A stretch of DNA of 14,522 nt from assembly GCA_012513125.1 (NCBI GenBank), contig JAAZCS010000240.1, positions 1 through 14,522 of the forward strand, given 5' to 3'. Positions 13,053-14,522 of the stretch are shown here, one piece after another. Position 1 is the first letter of the stretch. The number at the start of each line of letters is the position of its first letter. The stretch comes from Treponema sp. Lineage in GTDB: Bacteria; Spirochaetota; Spirochaetia; Treponematales; Treponemataceae. Below the pieces are notes generated by a model. It did not search any database. It was not told where the DNA came from and was given only the letters and a program-made list of their open reading frames with translations. A program made the translations under genes and the position numbers.

Positions 13053-14522
13053 TTATTGTATTTCACGCCGATGTTTTGTCTCTTTTATAGAACTTTCCAT
13101 AGCAGGACTCATGTGATCTGCGTACATGACAACTTTTCCTTCAGAATTTCTAGCTGCACGTCCTATTATCTGAATTAAACTTGTTTCTGAACGTAAAAAT
13201 CCAATTTTGTCTGCATCAAGAATTGCAATAAATGATACTTCAGGCAAATCAATTCCTTCTCTTAAAAGATTAATTCCAATTAAAACATCAATTTCACCTG
13301 AACGAAGAGATTTTAGAATTTCTACACGTTCAAAAGTATCTATCTCAGAATGAATATATTTCACCTTTAAATCCAAGTCTGTAAGGTAATCAGTTAAATC
13401 TTCAGCCATCTTTTTTGTAAGAGTCAGGACAAGAGAACGTTCTTTTTTGGCAATTCTATCTTTTATTTCCCTATAAATATCTTCCATTTGCCCTTCACTT
13501 GGACGAACTTCAACTATAGGATCAAGAAGACCTGTTGGACGAATCAACTGTTCTACAACCTGTGAACTTTTTTCTATTTCATCTTTTCGCGGTGTTGCAG
13601 TAACATAAATAACTTGATTTACTTTTTTGCTAAATTCTTCATATTTTAGCGGTCTGTTATCCAAAGCCGATGGCAATCTAAATCCAAAATCTATTAAACT
13701 TTGCTTACGACTACGATCTCCTTCATACATGGCTCCAATTTGCGGAACAGATACGTGGGCTTCATCAATCATGCACAAAAAGTCATCAGGAAAATAATGA
13801 AGCAATGTTGCAGGTGGCGAACCTGGACTACGCCCGCTTATTGAACCGGAATAGTTTTCAATTCCAGGACAAGTTCCCATTTCATTTAGCATTTCAATAT
13901 CATAAGTTGTACGGGTTTTTAATCTTTCTGCTTCAAGAATCTTTTTTTCGGCGGAGAAAGTTTCTAATCTAGAATCTAATTCTTGTTTTATCTTTTCAGT
14001 AGCTTTCCTCAATATATCTTGAGGAACAACAAAGTGTTTTGCCGGATAAAAAACAGTTTCATCTAAATCTTCTACAGTTTTTTGATTTAAAACATTAAAG
14101 CGCTTTATGTGTGAAATTGTATCCCAGTCTAATTCTATCCTATAAGCTTCATCAGTTTCCATATAAGGGGGAAAAACATCAATTGAATCACCATGAATGC
14201 GAAAATTTCCATGGGTAAAAGCCATATCATTTCTTGTATATTGCAACGAAATCAACAATTCTGCGAATTTTTTTATGTTAAGAGTCTGCCCTTTTTCAAC
14301 ATGAACACGCATTTCCTTATAAAGTTCAGGCATTCCAAGCCCATATATGCATGAAACTGTAGCAACGACAATAACATCCCGTCTTTCCATCAAACTATAA
14401 GTGGCACTTAACCGCAATCTGTCAATTTCATCATTTATGGAACAATCTTTTTCTATATATAAATCACGAGCAGCAACATACGCTTCGGGCTGATAATAAT
14501 CGTAGTATGAAACAAAATATTC
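13053..14522 (-). CDS. uvrB: Excinuclease ABC subunit B (UvrB), N-terminus outside window, C-terminus truncated
   Basis: The damage-verification helicase-like subunit of nucleotide excision repair; it is loaded by UvrA and then recruits UvrC. The frame is open to the window edge: its first visible residues are EYFVSYYDYYQPEAYV, the beta-hairpin that clamps DNA, at about residue 88 of the full protein, so about 90 residues with Walker A lie outside. Visible helicase motifs are IDEAH, YVTATP, IHSEIDTFERVEIL, REGIDLPEVS and QIIGRAARN. The segment ENYSGSISGRSPGSPPATL is typical UvrB. An apparent start at 14417 is a TTG inside the conserved block (DRLRLSAT), not a true start. The protein ends at HRREIQ, about 93 residues early, by a TAA. 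If translated as read, it lacks the UvrC-binding UVR domain. Confidence 0.95.
   Translation of the reverse strand, partial: EYFVSYYDYYQPEAYVAARDLYIEKDCSINDEIDRLRLSATYSLMERRDVIVVATVSCIYGLGMPELYKEMRVHVEKGQTLNIKKFAELLISLQYTRNDMAFTHGNFRIHGDSIDVFPPYMETDEAYRIELDWDTISHIKRFNVLNQKTVEDLDETVFYPAKHFVVPQDILRKATEKIKQELDSRLETFSAEKKILEAERLKTRTTYDIEMLNEMGTCPGIENYSGSISGRSPGSPPATLLHYFPDDFLCMIDEAHVSVPQIGAMYEGDRSRKQSLIDFGFRLPSALDNRPLKYEEFSKKVNQVIYVTATPRKDEIEKSSQVVEQLIRPTGLLDPIVEVRPSEGQMEDIYREIKDRIAKKERSLVLTLTKKMAEDLTDYLTDLDLKVKYIHSEIDTFERVEILKSLRSGEIDVLIGINLLREGIDLPEVSFIAILDADKIGFLRSETSLIQIIGRAARNSEGKVVMYADHMSPAMESSIKETKHRREIQ

Noticed and set aside
13053..13055. A genetic code in which TAA is read as sense.
   Set aside because: TAA is the natural terminator of several complete genes here, including tkt, the EIIA gene, the CBS-ACT gene and rpmB, each ending at its normal family length.

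Overview
This is a low-GC bacterial segment, densely coded and almost entirely on the minus strand. Only one gene, a metallo-beta-lactamase-fold hydrolase, lies on the plus strand. The protein set best fits a host-associated spirochaete, most likely a Treponema: an unusually long PRPP synthase of about 424 residues like those of spirochaetes, a stand-alone EIIA-Ntr protein next to a lineage-type unknown protein, and a Liv-type amino-acid transporter. This taxonomic call is an inference from protein content. No rRNA, tRNA, CRISPR array, insertion sequence or prophage gene was seen.

The layout from left to right is as follows (minus-strand genes are transcribed right to left). At 1-780 lies the N-terminal 260 residues of an FGGY sugar kinase, whose start codon overlaps the prs stop (ATGA). 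At 777-2051 is prs, with its own promoter at 2086-2114. A strong hairpin terminator at 2153-2195 closes the upstream tkt gene (2220-4196). At 4195-4428 is an unusual palindrome-rich leader containing two perfect 61-bp direct repeats. At 4420-10549 is one probable seven-gene operon: livH, livM, livG, livF, a CBS-CBS-ACT protein, an unknown 487-residue protein and an EIIA-Ntr-like phosphocarrier. A 212-bp divergent promoter region follows, then the plus-strand hydrolase gene (10762-11625), a terminator shared with convergent rpmB (11697-11921), and finally trmN6-like (12035-12790) and uvrB (runs off the right edge).

Two functional themes stand out. The kinase, transketolase and PRPP synthase form a pentose-phosphate to nucleotide-precursor set: a kinase of this family could yield xylulose 5-phosphate, transketolase interconverts it with ribose 5-phosphate, and Prs turns ribose 5-phosphate into PRPP. 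The liv operon pairs an amino-acid importer, with no substrate-binding protein gene in this window, with an adenine-nucleotide/amino-acid sensing candidate (CBS-ACT) and a phosphotransfer regulator (EIIA-Ntr).

The most notable observations are these. uvrB has an in-frame TAA that cuts off its C-terminal UVR domain, although the domain is intact and in the same frame just beyond it. The hydrolase gene has a near-consensus promoter whose predicted transcription start is the ATG itself, so its mRNA is probably leaderless. The tkt leader is built from repeated hairpin, U-tract and Shine-Dalgarno modules.
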